NCBI GenBank assembly: GCA_964402055.1
Contig: CAYOAV010000008.1
Location: forward strand, 1-48,057
Direction: 5' to 3'
Source of the DNA: UMGS363 sp964402055
GTDB taxonomy: Bacteria; Bacillota; Clostridia; Oscillospirales; Ruminococcaceae
DNA: 48,057 nucleotides
Part shown: in pieces, positions 23,416 through 32,459 of the stretch
Numbering within the stretch: the first letter of the stretch is position 1
Layout: each line of letters opens with the position of its first letter
The notes under the pieces: model-generated
The model's database searches: none
What the model was told of the DNA's origin: nothing
What the model saw: only the letters and a program-made list of their open reading frames with translations
Position numbers and translations under genes: made by a program

Positions 23416-24702
23416 ATGAGTGATGAGATAATTGTTGACGGATTCGGCGAGGTAGAAATGGACGCCATCGGTGAAATAATGAACATCACCATGGGTTCGG
23501 CTGCAACCGCTGTTTCCAATCTTCTCTCGGCTAAGGTCTGGATTACTACTCCGACGGTAAATGTCGTTGGTGTAAAGGATCTTTCCTTCCCCGAGCTTGA
23601 ACCGTCTGTTATGGTTAAGATAAGGTATGTACAGGGCGTTTCGGGACAGAATGTCCTTGTTCTTAAACAGAATGACGTGCAGCTTATTCTTAATCAGCTT
23701 ATGGGCTTGCCGCTCGAAGTTACGGACGATTTTGAATTCGACGAAATGAATATTTCCGCCGTTTGCGAGGTTATGAACCAGATGATGGGTGCGGCTGCAA
23801 CGGCTCTTTCCGAAATTATCGATACAACGGTCGATATTTCAACTCCCGAGGCTATGGTCGATGAGAGAAAACAGGTCATTGCTGATCTTTACGAGGTTGA
23901 TGGCGAGGATAACGTTGTCAGCATTAAGTTCAACCTCACAATTGACGGAGTTATAAATTCGGAGTTTATTTCTATTCTTACAATAGATCTTGCTAAGGAA
24001 ATGGCAGAAAAAATGATGGCAGGTTATAGTGCCGCTGCTGATGAAACAGCTTCAGCACCTGCACCTGAACCAACACCGGCTCCTGTTCAGGAAGCTCCTG
24101 CAAGCAGTGGAAGCTCCCTTTCACAGGAGGAAATTGAGGCTATGCTCGGCGGCGGATCGTCACCTGTGCCAACACCTACACCTCAGCAAATACCACAGCC
24201 TGCACCTGCGCCTGTTCAACAGCAAATGCCGCAACAGCCTATGCAGGGTATGCCGCCTTATGGTTATGATCCTAATATTCAGATGTACAACAATATGTAT
24301 CCACAGATGCCGCAGGGTCAGTCGATGCCGAATATGTATCCTCAGCAGCCTTATGGATATCCGCAGCAGCCGAATATTCAACCTGTTCAGTTACAGAATT
24401 TTGCGTCATATAATAATGCAACGCTCAATAAAGAGCAGAACGATAACCTTAAGCTGCTTATGGGCGTTCCGCTTAACGTTTCCGTTGAGATTGGTTCGAC
24501 TACAAAGAAGGTCAAGGAAATCCTTGAATTTACACAGGGATCTATTATAGAGCTTGAACGTCAGGCAGGTGCTCCCGTTGATATTATAGTAAACGGAAAC
24601 CTGATCGCACGAGGCGATGTTGTTGTTATTGATGATAACTTCGCTGTAAGAATAACCGAAATAATAAGATCAAAATTTTTAGATAATTTAGGTAAGGAGT
24701 AA
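23416..24702 (+). CDS. fliY: FliY, CheC-like phosphatase fused to FliN switch domain
   Basis: FliY is the C-ring subunit that also dephosphorylates CheY-P. Two phosphatase centres are intact: D16-E20-N23 with P46, and S114-E118-N121 with P144. Residues 205-345 are a Pro/Gln/Met-rich linker, and about 345-428 is the FliN/SpoA domain (NDNLKLLMGVPLNVSVEIG). In Bacillus FliY the CheY-P-binding peptide is at the extreme N-terminus. Here the N-terminus lacks it, and a matching peptide LSQEEIEAMLGG occurs inside the linker at 235-246. The gene ends five bases before the true cheY start once the false gap is removed. Confidence 0.95.
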   Translation: MSDEIIVDGFGEVEMDAIGEIMNITMGSAATAVSNLLSAKVWITTPTVNVVGVKDLSFPELEPSVMVKIRYVQGVSGQNVLVLKQNDVQLILNQLMGLPLEVTDDFEFDEMNISAVCEVMNQMMGAAATALSEIIDTTVDISTPEAMVDERKQVIADLYEVDGEDNVVSIKFNLTIDGVINSEFISILTIDLAKEMAEKMMAGYSAAADETASAPAPEPTPAPVQEAPASSGSSLSQEEIEAMLGGGSSPVPTPTPQQIPQPAPAPVQQQMPQQPMQGMPPYGYDPNIQMYNNMYPQMPQGQSMPNMYPQQPYGYPQQPNIQPVQLQNFASYNNATLNKEQNDNLKLLMGVPLNVSVEIGSTTKKVKEILEFTQGSIIELERQAGAPVDIIVNGNLIARGDVVVIDDNFAVRITEIIRSKFLDNLGKE

Positions 24703-24904
24703 TTATTATGGATAAGAAGATTATGCTCGTGGATGACGCCGCTTTTATGNNNNNNNNNNNNNNNNNNNNNNNNNNNNNNNNNNNNNNNNNNNNNNNNNNN
24801 NNNNNNNNNNNNNNNNNNNNNNNNNNNNNNNNNNNNNNNNNNNNNNNNNAGGAGTAATTATTATGGATAAGAAGATTATGCTCGTGGATGACGCCGCTTT
24901 TATG
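24695..24904. other. false gap: 55-bp duplicate around 100 N
   Basis: The 55 bases at 24695-24749 are identical to those at 24850-24904, on both sides of exactly 100 N (24750-24849). This is an unmerged contig overlap. The first copy holds the fliY stop and the first 14 codons of cheY (24708-24749), which are an artefact and not a second gene. Removing 155 bases restores a contiguous operon. Confidence 0.92.
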
Positions 24905-25225
24905 CGAATGATGATTAAGGACGCTCTCACAAAGAACGGCTATACCAACATCATTGAAGCCGCAGATGGTGAAATTGCTTGCAATACATATGCATCGGAG
25001 CATCCCGACCTTGTTATTATGGATATCACAATGCCTAACAAGACAGGTATCGAGGCTCTTAAGGATATCAAGTCAAGCGATCCTTCCGCAAAGGTTGTAA
25101 TGTGCTCTGCTATGGGTCAGGAGGCAATGGTTGTTGAGGCTATCAAGCTCGGTGCTCTTGACTTCATTGTTAAGCCCTTTAAGCCGGACAGAATCCTCCA
25201 GACTGTTCAGAAGGTTCTTGGTTAA
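24863..25225 (+). CDS. cheY: chemotaxis response regulator CheY
   Basis: CheY carries the chemotaxis signal to FliM and FliY. The 120-residue single-domain receiver has acidic residues D9 and D10, phosphorylation site D54, S82 and K104 in the expected places (VDDAAF, MDITMP, CSAMGQ, VKPFKP). It lies between fliY and fliO as in other Bacillota. AAGGAG precedes the ATG; an incomplete copy of its start exists upstream only because of the false gap. No cheA is present in the window. Confidence 0.96.
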   Translation: MDKKIMLVDDAAFMRMMIKDALTKNGYTNIIEAADGEIACNTYASEHPDLVIMDITMPNKTGIEALKDIKSSDPSAKVVMCSAMGQEAMVVEAIKLGALDFIVKPFKPDRILQTVQKVLG

Positions 25226-25606
25226 GTGACTGAAATAATAATGGTCATATGCTCCCTTTTGGGAGTTATCGGACTGATTTTTATTGTTTATTTCGGCACA
25301 AGATGGCTGAACAAAAAATTCCGTAGCAACGGCTGGAACGGCTTGAAGCACGGAATTAAAATAATTGATTGTGTTGGTATTGCACAGGATAAGCAGCTTT
25401 TGATCATTAAGGTCGGAAAAAAAGGTATGCTTATCGGTGCGACACCCGACAGTATTACAAAGCTTTCCGATATTGATGATGACGATTTGAGCATTATGGA
25501 GCAGGAAATCTCAGATAATTCTGCTGTTTCCTTTTCGGAAAGTCTGAAAAAAGCATTTGCAGGAAATAATCGGGAGGTCGGCGGAAAAGATAATGAAAAG
25601 GATTAA
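25226..25606 (+). CDS. fliO: flagellar export protein FliO/FliZ
   Basis: FliO helps assemble the FliP ring of the export gate. The 126-residue protein has one N-terminal TM segment (about 5-26, MVICSLLGVIGLIFIVYFGTRWL) and the conserved soluble part (IKIIDCVGIAQDKQLLIIKVGKKGMLIGA). It starts with GTG directly after the cheY stop codon and overlaps the start of fliP, so translation is coupled. Confidence 0.9.
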   Translation: MTEIIMVICSLLGVIGLIFIVYFGTRWLNKKFRSNGWNGLKHGIKIIDCVGIAQDKQLLIIKVGKKGMLIGATPDSITKLSDIDDDDLSIMEQEISDNSAVSFSESLKKAFAGNNREVGGKDNEKD

Positions 25607-26537
25607 TGTCTTTAATGCTTTAAAAAAAACCTTGCTCCCGATTGCATTATGCACAGCTATGCTTATAATGCCTGTTGACGCAAATGCAGAGAGTGGCACA
25701 GGCAGTGTTACCGAAATTTCTATCGTTACAACGATACCGAATGTTGAAACCTCCGTTCCGCAGGAAACACAGCCGCTCCAGAATCCTGAAACACAGGTTC
25801 AGGAGCAGCAGGACGATGAATTGCCATATGATGAGCCTGCTACGGACGATGAAGCACAGAGTATTCTTGATTTGCTTGATATAAATAATTCAAGCACGAT
25901 AGATCTTATCCTTCTGATAACTATTCTATCGCTTGCGCCGTCAATTCTTGTGATGCTTACCTGCTTTACAAGAATAATCATCTCGTTTTCACTTCTGCGA
26001 AATGCGATGGGCGTTCAGCAAACTCCTCCAAATCAGGTTATGATCGGACTTGCACTGTTTCTGACGCTGTTTATTATGAAGCCTGTTCTGTCGGAGGTGA
26101 ACGATGTTGCTTATGTGCCGTATAAAAATGGTGAGTATACTATTACTGAGGCGGCAAAGGCGGCTTCCGTTCCGATAAAAACCTGGATGCTTAAAAACAC
26201 CTCCAATGAATCAATGAATTTCTTTTTGGAGCTTTCCGATACCGAAATCGAAGCCGAAACAGAAGAGGATTTTATTGAAGAGGTTAGCTTTACAACAGTC
26301 GTTCCCGCATTTATTTTAAGCGAGATAAAGATAGGCTTTGAGATTGGTTTTCTGATTTATATACCGTTTTTGATAGTTGATATCGTGGTTTCAACGCTAC
26401 TTATGTCGATGGGTATGATGATGCTTCCGCCGACGACGATATCAATACCGTTCAAGATATTGCTATTCGTTCTGGTTGACGGCTGGTCATTGCTCGTTGG
26501 TTCACTTGCAAACGGCTTTAACCCACTTGTAACATAG
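25593..26537 (+). CDS. fliP: flagellar export gate protein FliP
   Basis: FliP forms the core of the export gate with FliQ and FliR. The 314-residue protein has a signal peptide (basic start, hydrophobic stretch, cleavage after ANA near residue 32), a Glu/Gln-rich segment, and the conserved membrane core (LTCFTRIIISFSLLRNAMG, QTPPNQVMIGLALFLTLFIMKPV, VDIVVSTLLMSMGMMMLPPTTISIPFKILLFVLVDGW). ATG at 25593 is chosen because the signal peptide begins there; the open frame from TTG at 25557 lies wholly within fliO. Confidence 0.96.
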   Translation: MKRINVFNALKKTLLPIALCTAMLIMPVDANAESGTGSVTEISIVTTIPNVETSVPQETQPLQNPETQVQEQQDDELPYDEPATDDEAQSILDLLDINNSSTIDLILLITILSLAPSILVMLTCFTRIIISFSLLRNAMGVQQTPPNQVMIGLALFLTLFIMKPVLSEVNDVAYVPYKNGEYTITEAAKAASVPIKTWMLKNTSNESMNFFLELSDTEIEAETEEDFIEEVSFTTVVPAFILSEIKIGFEIGFLIYIPFLIVDIVVSTLLMSMGMMMLPPTTISIPFKILLFVLVDGWSLLVGSLANGFNPLVT

Positions 26538-26550
26538 TCGGAGGCAGGTT

Positions 26551-26832
26551 ATGACGCAGGATTTGGTTTTGCAGATCTTCCGTGAGGCTTTGTTGCTTTG
26601 CATTAAGCTTGGCGGGCCTCTGCTCCTTGTGAGTATGGCGGTCGGTCTGGTAATTTCGATTCTTCAGGCGGCTACACAGGTTCATGAGCAGACGCTCTCG
26701 TTCGTTCCAAAGCTGCTTGTTATTGCAGTTATGCTGTTGCTTATGGCTCCATTTATGATAAATGCCATAAATGATTTCGTTTATGAGCTTTTTGAAATAA
26801 TCGCTAAGGTCAGCAGTCAGACTGTTCTTTGA
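26551..26832 (+). CDS. fliQ: flagellar export gate protein FliQ
   Basis: This 93-residue protein has two TM segments (about 15-37 and 52-73) and the family motifs LLLVSMAVGLVISILQAATQVHEQTLSF and LLMAPFMINAINDF. It starts 13 bases after fliP with CGGAGG as ribosome site and lies 12 bases before fliR. Confidence 0.96.
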   Translation: MTQDLVLQIFREALLLCIKLGGPLLLVSMAVGLVISILQAATQVHEQTLSFVPKLLVIAVMLLLMAPFMINAINDFVYELFEIIAKVSSQTVL

Positions 26833-26844
26833 TCGGGAGGGAAA

Positions 26845-27627
26845 ATGGATTTTTATACCCTCCTGTTTGATAATTTTGAAACAAATCTGCTGGTTTTTTC
26901 AAGAGTTCTTGGCATTTTTGCCTTTAACCCTATTCTTTCAAGAAGAAATATTCCGCAGATGGTCAAGGTCATCTGCTGTATTTTTATAGCGATGATCGTC
27001 ATAATGGTTCGTCAGCCTGAACCTGTTGACACAGGTGAAATTGCTGGTGTGTATCTCATAGCTTTGCTTAAGGAAGGCTTTGTGGGAGTTGTTATCGGGT
27101 TTGTTACCGATATGTTCTTCTACTCAGTTCAGATGAGCGGAGAAATTATGGATATGCAGGCAGGCTTGGGTATGGCTAAGGTCTTTGACCCCGGAACCAA
27201 CCTGAGTATGTCAATAATGGGCTCGTTCGTGAGCTTTATGATGTATCTTTACTTTTTCGTTACAAATGCTCATATGACATACATTGAGCTGTTTGTAAAA
27301 TCCTTTGATATTGTTCCACTCGGGTTTGAGGGAATTTCTCCCGACCTCGGAATAACGATAGTTGAATATTTCAGCGTTGTTCTTACGCTCGTTTTAAAGC
27401 TTGCTATGCCGCTGATTGTTTCACAAACTATTCTTCAATTCTGCGTTGGCGTTCTTATGAAATCAGTTCCGCAGATACAGATAATGGTCGTTAATATTCA
27501 GATAAAGGTAGGTTTCAGCTTCCTTATCCTGTTCCTTATCGCAAAGCCGCTTTCGGAATTTCTCGATATGTTTATGGATACCTGGCTTGAAACGATCGAG
27601 GGTATTATCCCTCTCATTCCCGCATAG
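26845..27627 (+). CDS. fliR: flagellar export gate protein FliR
   Basis: The 260-residue protein has about six TM segments and the family features FNPILSRRNIPQMVKV and MQAGLGMAKVFDPGTNLSMSIMGSF. It completes the FliP-FliQ-FliR gate. It ends 33 bases before flhB; the T-rich spacer there (CCCCCTTTTTTGAG) has no strong hairpin. Confidence 0.96.
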   Translation: MDFYTLLFDNFETNLLVFSRVLGIFAFNPILSRRNIPQMVKVICCIFIAMIVIMVRQPEPVDTGEIAGVYLIALLKEGFVGVVIGFVTDMFFYSVQMSGEIMDMQAGLGMAKVFDPGTNLSMSIMGSFVSFMMYLYFFVTNAHMTYIELFVKSFDIVPLGFEGISPDLGITIVEYFSVVLTLVLKLAMPLIVSQTILQFCVGVLMKSVPQIQIMVVNIQIKVGFSFLILFLIAKPLSEFLDMFMDTWLETIEGIIPLIPA

Positions 27628-27660
27628 TTCCCCCTTTTTTGAGAAAGGAAAGTTCATAGA

Positions 27661-28743
27661 ATGGCTGAAAGTGCAGGCGAGAAAACCGAAAAGGCGACCG
27701 AACATAAACGGCGTGAGGAACGTAAAAAGGGCAACGTTATGCAAAGCAAGGACGTTGTTACTGCGGCTTTCATTCTGATAGTTTTCTGCGTTCTTAAGGT
27801 TACGATGAAGCTTATTATTGCAACCTGCGAAAGCTCGTTTGATTACTGGTTCGGTCTTGCAGGCTCGGGCATGAGCGATGGAAGAATTGACGGTATGCCG
27901 TTCTATTCCAAGCTCATTCTGGAAATCGGTAAGGTACTGCTGATATGTGCAGGTCCTACGCTTATAGTCGGTGTGCTTGTAACTGTTATTGCAACAGGCG
28001 CTCAGACGAAGTTCATCTTTTCCAAGGAATCTTTGAAATTTAAAATAGACAAGCTTAATCCTATAAACGGAATAAAAAAAATGTTTTCGCTTAGTTCCGC
28101 TTTTGAGCTTGCGAAGGCGATTTTAAAGCTTGTCATACTTATAGTAGTCGTTTATGACGAAATAGAAAAGAGAATTCCAGAGTTTGCAAAGCTCTTTGAT
28201 CTTGAGATTGCAAGCTCGATGATGTATATGCTTGATACGATTTTTTCTATCGTTATCAAAATTGCCGCAGTTTTTGTCGGTGTGGCGGTTGTCGATGTTC
28301 TTTTTCAATATTTCAAGTTTGAAAAGGATATGCGTATGACTAAGCAGGAGGTCAAGGAGGAGTATAAAAACCTCGAAGGCGACCCTCAGGTCAAGGGCAA
28401 AAGACGTCAGATTCAGCGTCAGATGTCTATGGGCAGAATGATGGATGCTGTTCCTGAATCAGATGTTATTATAAGAAACCCTACGCATTATGCGATTGCA
28501 ATTAAATACGACAAGGAAAAAAACAGCGCACCAGTCGTGCTTGCAAAGGGTGCGGACAATCTTGCAATGAAAATTGTCGGAATTGCTGAAAAGCACGATA
28601 TTGTTATGGTTGAAAATAAGCCGCTTGCAAGGGGTCTTTACGATTCCGTTGAAGTCGGCAGGGAAATTCCCGTTGAGTTTTATCACGCTGTTGCGGAGGT
28701 TCTTTCCTTTGTATACAAGCTTCAGGGAAAGCTCCCACAGTAA
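27661..28743 (+). CDS. flhB: flagellar export switch protein FlhB
   Basis: FlhB sets the substrate class of the export gate and cleaves itself. The 360-residue protein begins with the family signature (GEKTEKATEHKRREERKKGNV), has four TM segments and the autocleavage motif NPTH at 273-276 followed by YAIAIKYD. The C-terminal half (APVVLAKG, ENKPLARGLYDSVEVGREIP) is well conserved. It is preceded by GAAAGG and followed by flhA. Confidence 0.97.
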   Translation: MAESAGEKTEKATEHKRREERKKGNVMQSKDVVTAAFILIVFCVLKVTMKLIIATCESSFDYWFGLAGSGMSDGRIDGMPFYSKLILEIGKVLLICAGPTLIVGVLVTVIATGAQTKFIFSKESLKFKIDKLNPINGIKKMFSLSSAFELAKAILKLVILIVVVYDEIEKRIPEFAKLFDLEIASSMMYMLDTIFSIVIKIAAVFVGVAVVDVLFQYFKFEKDMRMTKQEVKEEYKNLEGDPQVKGKRRQIQRQMSMGRMMDAVPESDVIIRNPTHYAIAIKYDKEKNSAPVVLAKGADNLAMKIVGIAEKHDIVMVENKPLARGLYDSVEVGREIPVEFYHAVAEVLSFVYKLQGKLPQ

Positions 28744-28770
28744 TCAGGAAAGGCAGAGTGTAGTTCAGTC

Positions 28771-30849
28771 GTGAAAAAATATCTCGATAATGTTGTAACG
28801 ATATTTGTAGTTCTTGCTGTCTTTCTTATCATTATTCCATTGCCAACATGGCTGTTGGACTTGCTTTTTGTCGTGAATATCGCACTTTCTCTTACGATAT
28901 TGCTTATCACGATGTATATAAAAGAACCGCTCGAATTTTCGATTTTTCCGTCACTGCTCCTTATCACGACTATTTTCCGACTTGGTTTGAATATTTCTTC
29001 AACAAGACTTATTCTTTCTAATAAGGGTAATGCGGGAAATATCGTTGCGGCGTTCGGTTCGTTCGTTATGAAAGGCAATCCTGTTATCGGATTTATCGTA
29101 TTTATCCTTATTACAGTCGTTCAGATGCTCGTTGTTACCAAGGGTGCGGAAAGAGTTGCCGAGGTAACAGCAAGATTTACCCTCGACGCTATGCCCGGTA
29201 AACAGATGGCAATTGACGCTGACCTTAATTCGGGTACTATCGATGAAAAGGAAGCTAAAAGAAGACGTGAGAACGTTCAGAGAGAATCCGATTTCTTCGG
29301 AGCTATGGACGGTGCTTCAAAGTTTATCAAGGGCGACGCTACGTTTTCTATCGTTGCGGCAGTTGTAAACCTCCTCGGCGGTGCTGTAATGGGTCTTGTT
29401 TACGAGGGAATGGAGTTTACAGACGTTCTTACTACATATAGTATGGCAACAGTCGGCGACGGCTTGTGTTCGCAGGTTCCGTCACTTCTGATTTCAACTG
29501 CAATGGGTATGATAGTTACCCGTTCGGCTTCAAAGGAAAATCTTGCGGTCGATGTAAAGAATCAGTTTACTACACAGCCTACTGTTCTTATGATTTCAGG
29601 TGCGATAATGCTTGCACTTATGCTTATTCCGGGATTCCCGAAGGTTCAGCTTCTTGTACTCGGTGCAGGTCTGTTCGCTCTCGGTTATGTCCTCCGTAAG
29701 AATAATGCACAGCTTGCGTTTGAACAGGGTGCGGAAATGAGCGAGATAAATGAAAATAAGGAAGCTCTTTCCGAAATGGAATATTATAAGGACATTGACA
29801 ATGTTTATAAGCTGCTTGAGGTTGAACCGATTGAAATGGAGTTTGGTTACAGTCTTATCCCGCTTGCTGATGAGGCATCGGGCGGTACGCTTATAGAACG
29901 TGTTGTTATCTTCCGTAAGCAGTTTGCGATGGATATGGGTATGGTATTCCCGTCAGTGCGTATGAGGGATAATCAGCATATTAATCCTAACCAGTATGTT
30001 ATTAAAATAAAGGGCGAGATCGTTGCACAGGCAGAGGTGCTTGTGGATCATTATCTTGCACTCGACAGCGGCGGTGTTTCGCACGAGGTTGATGGCATTG
30101 ACACGATAGAGCCTGCGTTCAATATCCCTGCAAAGTGGATAAATGAACAGAACAAGCTCCGTGCAGAGGTTGCAGGCTACACGCTTATCGACCCGACCTC
30201 CGTTATCATAACACATCTTTCCGAGGTCATAAAGTCGCATGCTTTTGAGCTTCTTTCACGTCAGGATGTTAAGACAATGCTTGAAAAGCTTAAACAGACT
30301 AATGCGGCAGTCGTTGACGATCTTGTGCCGAATGTAGTATCGGCGGCATATTTACAAAAGGTTCTTTGTCTGCTTCTTAAAGAGGGCGTTCCTGTCAGGG
30401 ATCTCCAGACTATCCTCGAAACTATTGCCGATAATCAGCACACGATGAAGGACGTTGACATCACAACGGAATATGTCCGTCAGGCTTTGAAGCGTACTAT
30501 AACAAGGCGTTTTGCAGACGGAGGTCAGATCCGTGTTCTTACGCTTGATACAGAAACCGAAAATAAGATAATTGCATCGGTAAAAAAATCCGATCAGGGT
30601 TCATATCTTGCAATGGATCCGCAGACTATTCAGTTGCTTATTGCTTCACTCAATGAGCAGATCGACAGAGTAAAGGACGTTATCCCGATGCCGATAGTCC
30701 TTACATCACCGATAGTAAGAATTTATTTCAAAAAGCTGGTTGATCAGTTTATACCGAATATAACTGTTCTCTCTTATAGTGAGATCGACAATTCCGTGCA
30801 GATTCAGGCTGTTGGTAATGTTGCAATTACGGAAACTGCCGGAGTGTGA
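28771..30849 (+). CDS. flhA: flagellar export protein FlhA
   Basis: FlhA is the large membrane-bound export gate protein that binds chaperone-substrate complexes. The 692-residue protein has about eight N-terminal TM segments, the FHIPEP-type segment (LGLNISSTRLILSN; MPGKQMAIDADLNSG) and a C-terminal cytoplasmic domain from about 330. It starts with GTG at 28771; the nearest purine box (AGGAAAGG) is about 17 bases upstream, so initiation may be weak. No flhF or flhG follows; the sigma factor gene starts 16 bases later. Confidence 0.96.
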   Translation: MKKYLDNVVTIFVVLAVFLIIIPLPTWLLDLLFVVNIALSLTILLITMYIKEPLEFSIFPSLLLITTIFRLGLNISSTRLILSNKGNAGNIVAAFGSFVMKGNPVIGFIVFILITVVQMLVVTKGAERVAEVTARFTLDAMPGKQMAIDADLNSGTIDEKEAKRRRENVQRESDFFGAMDGASKFIKGDATFSIVAAVVNLLGGAVMGLVYEGMEFTDVLTTYSMATVGDGLCSQVPSLLISTAMGMIVTRSASKENLAVDVKNQFTTQPTVLMISGAIMLALMLIPGFPKVQLLVLGAGLFALGYVLRKNNAQLAFEQGAEMSEINENKEALSEMEYYKDIDNVYKLLEVEPIEMEFGYSLIPLADEASGGTLIERVVIFRKQFAMDMGMVFPSVRMRDNQHINPNQYVIKIKGEIVAQAEVLVDHYLALDSGGVSHEVDGIDTIEPAFNIPAKWINEQNKLRAEVAGYTLIDPTSVIITHLSEVIKSHAFELLSRQDVKTMLEKLKQTNAAVVDDLVPNVVSAAYLQKVLCLLLKEGVPVRDLQTILETIADNQHTMKDVDITTEYVRQALKRTITRRFADGGQIRVLTLDTETENKIIASVKKSDQGSYLAMDPQTIQLLIASLNEQIDRVKDVIPMPIVLTSPIVRIYFKKLVDQFIPNITVLSYSEIDNSVQIQAVGNVAITETAGV

Positions 30850-30865
30850 AAGGAGCTGAGCATTG

Positions 30866-31651
30866 ATGTCCGATAAATATGAGGCGGAAAAGCTTTCGGC
30901 GGCGGAAAAATCCGAGCTTCTTCGCAGATATAAGGAAACGGGCGACAAGGCTCTGCGAAATGAAATTGTCCTTTGCTATATGAATATTGTACGCTATGCC
31001 GCCGTTTCCACACGAAATATGTATGCGAAATATGCGGACAGCGAGGATATTATAAATGAAGCGACTATTGCACTGATGTCCGCAATAGAAAGCTTCAGCT
31101 TTGATAAAAATGTCAAATTTGAAACCTTTGCTTCGATAAGGGTAAGAGGTGCTGTTATCGATTATATCAGGCGGCAGGATCTTATTCCAAGAAATGTCAG
31201 GCGATTTGCAAGGGATTATGATGCCGCATATTCCGAGCTTTACTCAAAATTCGGACGTGAGCCGATTGATGAGGAAATTGCCGAGAGAATGGGTCTGACG
31301 TTAAGCAGATTTGAAAATTATTCTGCAAAAGCCGCTTCGGCACAGACTCTTTCCTTTGAAGAGCTTGTTGTAAACACTGGATTTGATATTTCCGATGAAA
31401 TATCCGAGGATGGTGTATGGGCGGCGGAGGCTGCCTTGCATCATGAGGAAAAGCTCAGGTATCTTGCAAGGGCTATCGAGGCTCTGAGCGATAAGGAAAG
31501 GCTTGTTATTACGCTTTATTACTATGAAAAGCTTAAATTTAACGAAATAGGCAAGGTAATTGACGTTTCCGAATCGAGAGTTTGCCAGATACATTCAAAG
31601 GCTGTCATAAAAATGAAAAAATATCTGTCCGAATATATGGAAAAAAAGTGA
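30866..31651 (+). CDS. sigD: flagellar sigma factor SigD/FliA (sigma-28)
   Basis: Sigma-28 directs transcription of late flagellar and chemotaxis genes. The 261-residue protein shows region 2 (YADSEDIINEATIALMSAIESFSFDKNVKFETFASIRVRGAVIDYIRRQD-like, about 50-100), region 3 (GREPIDEEIAERMGL) and region 4 with the helix-turn-helix (LKFNEIGKVIDVSESRVCQIHSKAVIKMK). ATG at 30866 is preferred; a TTG at 30863 in frame has slightly better spacing to AAGGAG. It sits inside the fla operon after flhA and before two rod genes, so it is made together with the basal body. No FlgM anti-sigma is seen in the window. Confidence 0.93.
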   Translation: MSDKYEAEKLSAAEKSELLRRYKETGDKALRNEIVLCYMNIVRYAAVSTRNMYAKYADSEDIINEATIALMSAIESFSFDKNVKFETFASIRVRGAVIDYIRRQDLIPRNVRRFARDYDAAYSELYSKFGREPIDEEIAERMGLTLSRFENYSAKAASAQTLSFEELVVNTGFDISDEISEDGVWAAEAALHHEEKLRYLARAIEALSDKERLVITLYYYEKLKFNEIGKVIDVSESRVCQIHSKAVIKMKKYLSEYMEKK

Positions 31652-31668
31652 GAAAGGACTGAAAGAAT

Positions 31669-32421
31669 ATGTTGAGAGGCTATTATACCGCTGTAAACGG
31701 TATCATAAACGAGGAAAGAATACTTAACGTTATAACAAACAATATTGCTAACATTAAAACCGCAGGATATAAGGACGAAACTGCTATCCCGACAACCTTT
31801 GCGGAGGAAATGCTCCTGATAAACGGAAAATCAAGCGAAACAGGTACTATTCGTTACAGAACGCTTCAGGAAACCTATACGAATCTTGAACAGGCTTCCT
31901 TTGAGGATACTGGTTCGAGAATGGACTGTGCTTTGATAGGAAATATTTATTTCAATATCGAAAACCGTAAAACAGGTGAAACATTGCTCACAAGAAACGG
32001 TCAGTTTTCACTTGACGCAGAGGGTTATCTTTGTGTTGGACCCTCGGGCAGGATTCTTGATGAAAACCGTCAGCCGATTCAGCTTGGAACAGCAAATTTT
32101 GATATTTCTGCAACAGGTCTTATCACGACCGAGGACGGCAGGACTTATCAGCTTGGACTGACCTATCTTGCTCCCGATACGGCGATTGAAAGAATTGATG
32201 ATAATATGTTCCGTCCGTATGAGGACTTTGGTGTGAACAATATTCCAGCAGGCGAGGATTATCGTGTACGTCAGGGCAGCTATGAGCGTTCAAATGTTGA
32301 TACAGCTGATGAGCTTGTAAAGGCTATGGACGCACAGAATGTCTTTTCCGCTTGCTCACAGGCACTTAAGGTAATAAACAGCATAAATCAGATCGCCGCA
32401 AACGATCTTGCCAAGATATGA
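31669..32421 (+). CDS. flagellar rod protein of FlgF/FlgG family (first)
   Basis: The 250-residue protein has the axial N-terminal motif (ILNVITNNIANIKTAGYKDE, about 18-37) and the paired C-terminal helix (NVDTADELVKAMDAQNVFSACSQALKVINSINQIAANDL), as in distal-rod proteins FlgF/FlgG (Bacillus FlhO and FlhP). The motif ends with IKTAGYK in place of the usual NTxGxK and the middle is divergent, so I do not decide between FlgF and FlgG. AAAGGA precedes the ATG. A second member follows after about 38 bases. Confidence 0.85.
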   Translation: MLRGYYTAVNGIINEERILNVITNNIANIKTAGYKDETAIPTTFAEEMLLINGKSSETGTIRYRTLQETYTNLEQASFEDTGSRMDCALIGNIYFNIENRKTGETLLTRNGQFSLDAEGYLCVGPSGRILDENRQPIQLGTANFDISATGLITTEDGRTYQLGLTYLAPDTAIERIDDNMFRPYEDFGVNNIPAGEDYRVRQGSYERSNVDTADELVKAMDAQNVFSACSQALKVINSINQIAANDLAKI

Positions 32422-32459
32422 TAAAGCAGGACGCTTTTTTGAAGAAAGGATAAGCTACT

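Noticed and set aside
24157..24420. Tandem repeat or CRISPR-like array in fliY
   Set aside because: The repetitive look comes from Pro/Gln/Met-rich linker codons in frame; there are no equal repeats or spacers.
24708..24749. An upstream tandem copy of cheY
   Set aside because: It is part of a 55-bp exact edge duplicate beside 100 N, an assembly overlap and not a gene copy.
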